Source of the DNA: Verrucomicrobiales bacterium
GTDB taxonomy: Bacteria > Verrucomicrobiota > Verrucomicrobiia > Limisphaerales > UBA1096
NCBI GenBank assembly: GCA_002721375.1
Contig: PBKH01000016.1
Location: 6,897 to 12,159 of the forward strand
Direction of reading: 5' to 3'
Length of the DNA: 5,263 nt
Below, one piece after another: positions 4,158 to 5,263 of this stretch. Below the pieces are notes generated by a model. That model had not been told where the DNA came from. It was given only the letters and a program-made list of their open reading frames with translations, and did no database searches. How positions within the stretch are numbered: position 1 is the stretch's first letter; each line of letters starts with the position of its first letter. The translations under genes were made by a program, and so were the position numbers.

Positions 4158-5263
4158 ATGCCACGCAGAATTCTTATTGTTCCGGACAAATTTAAGTACT
4201 CGCTTTCGGCCAGAGAGGCAGCCCAAGCGATCCTACGTGGTTGGATTGCGGCTTGTCCAAGCGACACGCTGATGTGTCTTCCAATGAGTGATGGAGGGGA
4301 CGGCTTTGGTCCGGTAATGGCGACTGCTTTGGGGTTGGAGGAACAAATTTTGGATGGAATCGACGCCGCGGCTCGGCCTTGCAAGTTGTCCTGGTGGTTC
4401 GATTCAAGGACAGGAAGATCGGTGGTGGAGACGGCACTGTCGAATGGCATGGCACAGTTGCCAGAAGGCCGATTTCATCCTTTTGAACTAGACACACGCG
4501 GGGTGGGGGAATTGTTGATGGCCGTTGGAAAAGCGGGAACTGTTGAATGCCTTGCAGGTATCGGGGGCAGCGCAACAAATGACGGTGGTTTTGGCATGGC
4601 ACGAGCATTGGGTTGGATATTTCGAGGCAAAACTGGTCGGGAGATTGAGCGTTGGACTGGACTTGACACTTTGACTGAGATTGAGCCGCCGGCTCGTCGC
4701 TCATGGTCAAATATCAAGGTGGCGAGTGATGTCCAGAACCCACTGTTAGGCGACGAAGGGGCTGCAAAGGTTTTCGGTCCTCAAAAGGGAATAAAAATAG
4801 GAGACTTTGCGAAGGCGGAGGCTTGTCTTGCGCGCTTGGCAAAGATTAGCGCCGAGACATTTAAAACCGATTATTCGGTTACGCCCGGTGCCGGTGCAGC
4901 GGGAGGGCTTGGCTTTGGGTTAAGAGCGTTTGCTGATGCGTCGATTGAGTCAGGTTTTGAGGTTTTTTCGAAGGCAACCGGCCTCGAGGAAAAAATTAGG
5001 GAGGCAGATTTGGTGGTAACGGCGGAAGGAACGATTGATCAGCAGACCATGATGGGAAAGGGAACTGGGCAGATTGCTATGATTTGCAGGCACTTTGGCA
5101 AGCCGTGTATTGGCTTGTCTGGGAGGCTAGACTTGGGCCGAGAGTTTGGAAATACAGAGGTACAACTTTTCCGACGTTTGGCAGCTATAGTGCCATGTTT
5201 GGCAGATGAGGAAGCGTCTCGGGCTGATGCGGCGTTTCACCTTGAGCGTCTGGCAAATAGGGA
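4158..5263 (+). CDS. Glycerate 2-kinase (GlxK/GarK family), lacking its last residues at the window edge
   Basis: This enzyme phosphorylates D-glycerate with ATP to 2-phosphoglycerate, feeding glyoxylate, tartronate or sugar-acid catabolites into lower glycolysis in the cytoplasm. The frame is open for 368 codons to the window edge; the family is about 380 residues, so little is missing. Visible family blocks are VPDKFKYSLSAREAA (8-22), PMSDGGDG, GIGGSATNDGG (134-144), SDVQNPLLGDEGA from 190 with VFGPQKG after it, PGAGAAGGLG (243-252) and DLVVTAEGTIDQQT (284-297). In the last block the usual TGEGR-x-D-x-Q has become TAEGTIDQQ, with Gly to Ala at 289 and Arg to Thr at 292. The start at 4158 lies just before the first conserved strand; only a weak AGAG is upstream. 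The gene is divergent from the glutaredoxin-like gene. No partner enzymes of glyoxylate metabolism are visible here, so the pathway is open. Minus-strand frames over it are shadows. Confidence 0.95.
   Translation, partial: MPRRILIVPDKFKYSLSAREAAQAILRGWIAACPSDTLMCLPMSDGGDGFGPVMATALGLEEQILDGIDAAARPCKLSWWFDSRTGRSVVETALSNGMAQLPEGRFHPFELDTRGVGELLMAVGKAGTVECLAGIGGSATNDGGFGMARALGWIFRGKTGREIERWTGLDTLTEIEPPARRSWSNIKVASDVQNPLLGDEGAAKVFGPQKGIKIGDFAKAEACLARLAKISAETFKTDYSVTPGAGAAGGLGFGLRAFADASIESGFEVFSKATGLEEKIREADLVVTAEGTIDQQTMMGKGTGQIAMICRHFGKPCIGLSGRLDLGREFGNTEVQLFRRLAAIVPCLADEEASRADAAFHLERLANR

Noticed and set aside
3688..4195. Frames overlapping the glutaredoxin-like gene on both strands
   Set aside because: They are shadows; only the 3758-4090 minus-strand frame shows the thioredoxin fold and active site.
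4106..4717. Three minus-strand frames (80-172 codons) opposite the glycerate kinase
   Set aside because: The translations are Ser/Pro-rich low-complexity sequence, as expected opposite a real gene; the plus-strand frame carries all glycerate kinase blocks.

Overview
The window looks like a chromosomal housekeeping segment from a free-living Gram-negative-type bacterium. My best guess is a member of the Verrucomicrobiota, class Opitutae. That rests on my recollection of similar proteins (the Pro/Ala-rich MSEET protein, the CGWS glutaredoxin-like protein) and on the gene mix, not on a search, so it is only moderately supported. I see no insertion sequence, integrase, CRISPR array, tRNA or rRNA. 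Nearly every start codon follows an A/T-rich leader without a convincing Shine-Dalgarno sequence.

Left part (1-1600, all minus strand): a tight three-gene run reads right to left. A Pro/Ala/Lys-rich, probably tail-anchored membrane protein (1505-1047) is followed after 22 nt by thioredoxin TrxA (1024-695), then after 23 nt by a type II secretion F-domain (GspF-like) membrane protein that runs off the left edge (671-1). A good sigma70-like promoter (TTGACA, 17 bp, TAGCAT) sits about 20 nt upstream of the predicted transcript's first start codon.

Centre (1601-2112): the RNA component of RNase P (rnpB, minus strand, about 390 nt, class A architecture). It is recognised by its universally conserved core, the P4 helix with its bulged U, and a closing P1 helix. 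It appears to lack P18, to carry a P19 hairpin, and to lack the GGU motif that pairs with the tRNA CCA end. The 120 bp to its right serves as a divergent control region for rnpB and a peroxiredoxin.

Right-centre (2113-3757): a BCP/PrxQ-type peroxiredoxin on the plus strand ends in a rho-independent terminator built from an 11-bp tandem duplication. It is followed by a DUF368 (PopT-type) polyprenyl-phosphate transporter with an unusual charged linker between its two halves.

Right part (3758-5263): a monothiol glutaredoxin-like protein (CGWS) on the minus strand, whose terminator lies inside the 3' end of the DUF368 gene, is divergent from a nearly complete glycerate 2-kinase on the plus strand. 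The 67-bp gap between these two contains overlapping, mutually exclusive inverted repeats.

Three thiol-redox proteins (thioredoxin, peroxiredoxin, glutaredoxin-like) lie within 3.4 kb but in separate transcription units. Thioredoxin is a plausible reductant of the peroxiredoxin. I found no clear new defence or mobile system. The most interesting points are the RNase P RNA architecture, the possible attenuator or operator before the glycerate kinase, and the unrecognised membrane protein/TrxA/GspF-like operon.
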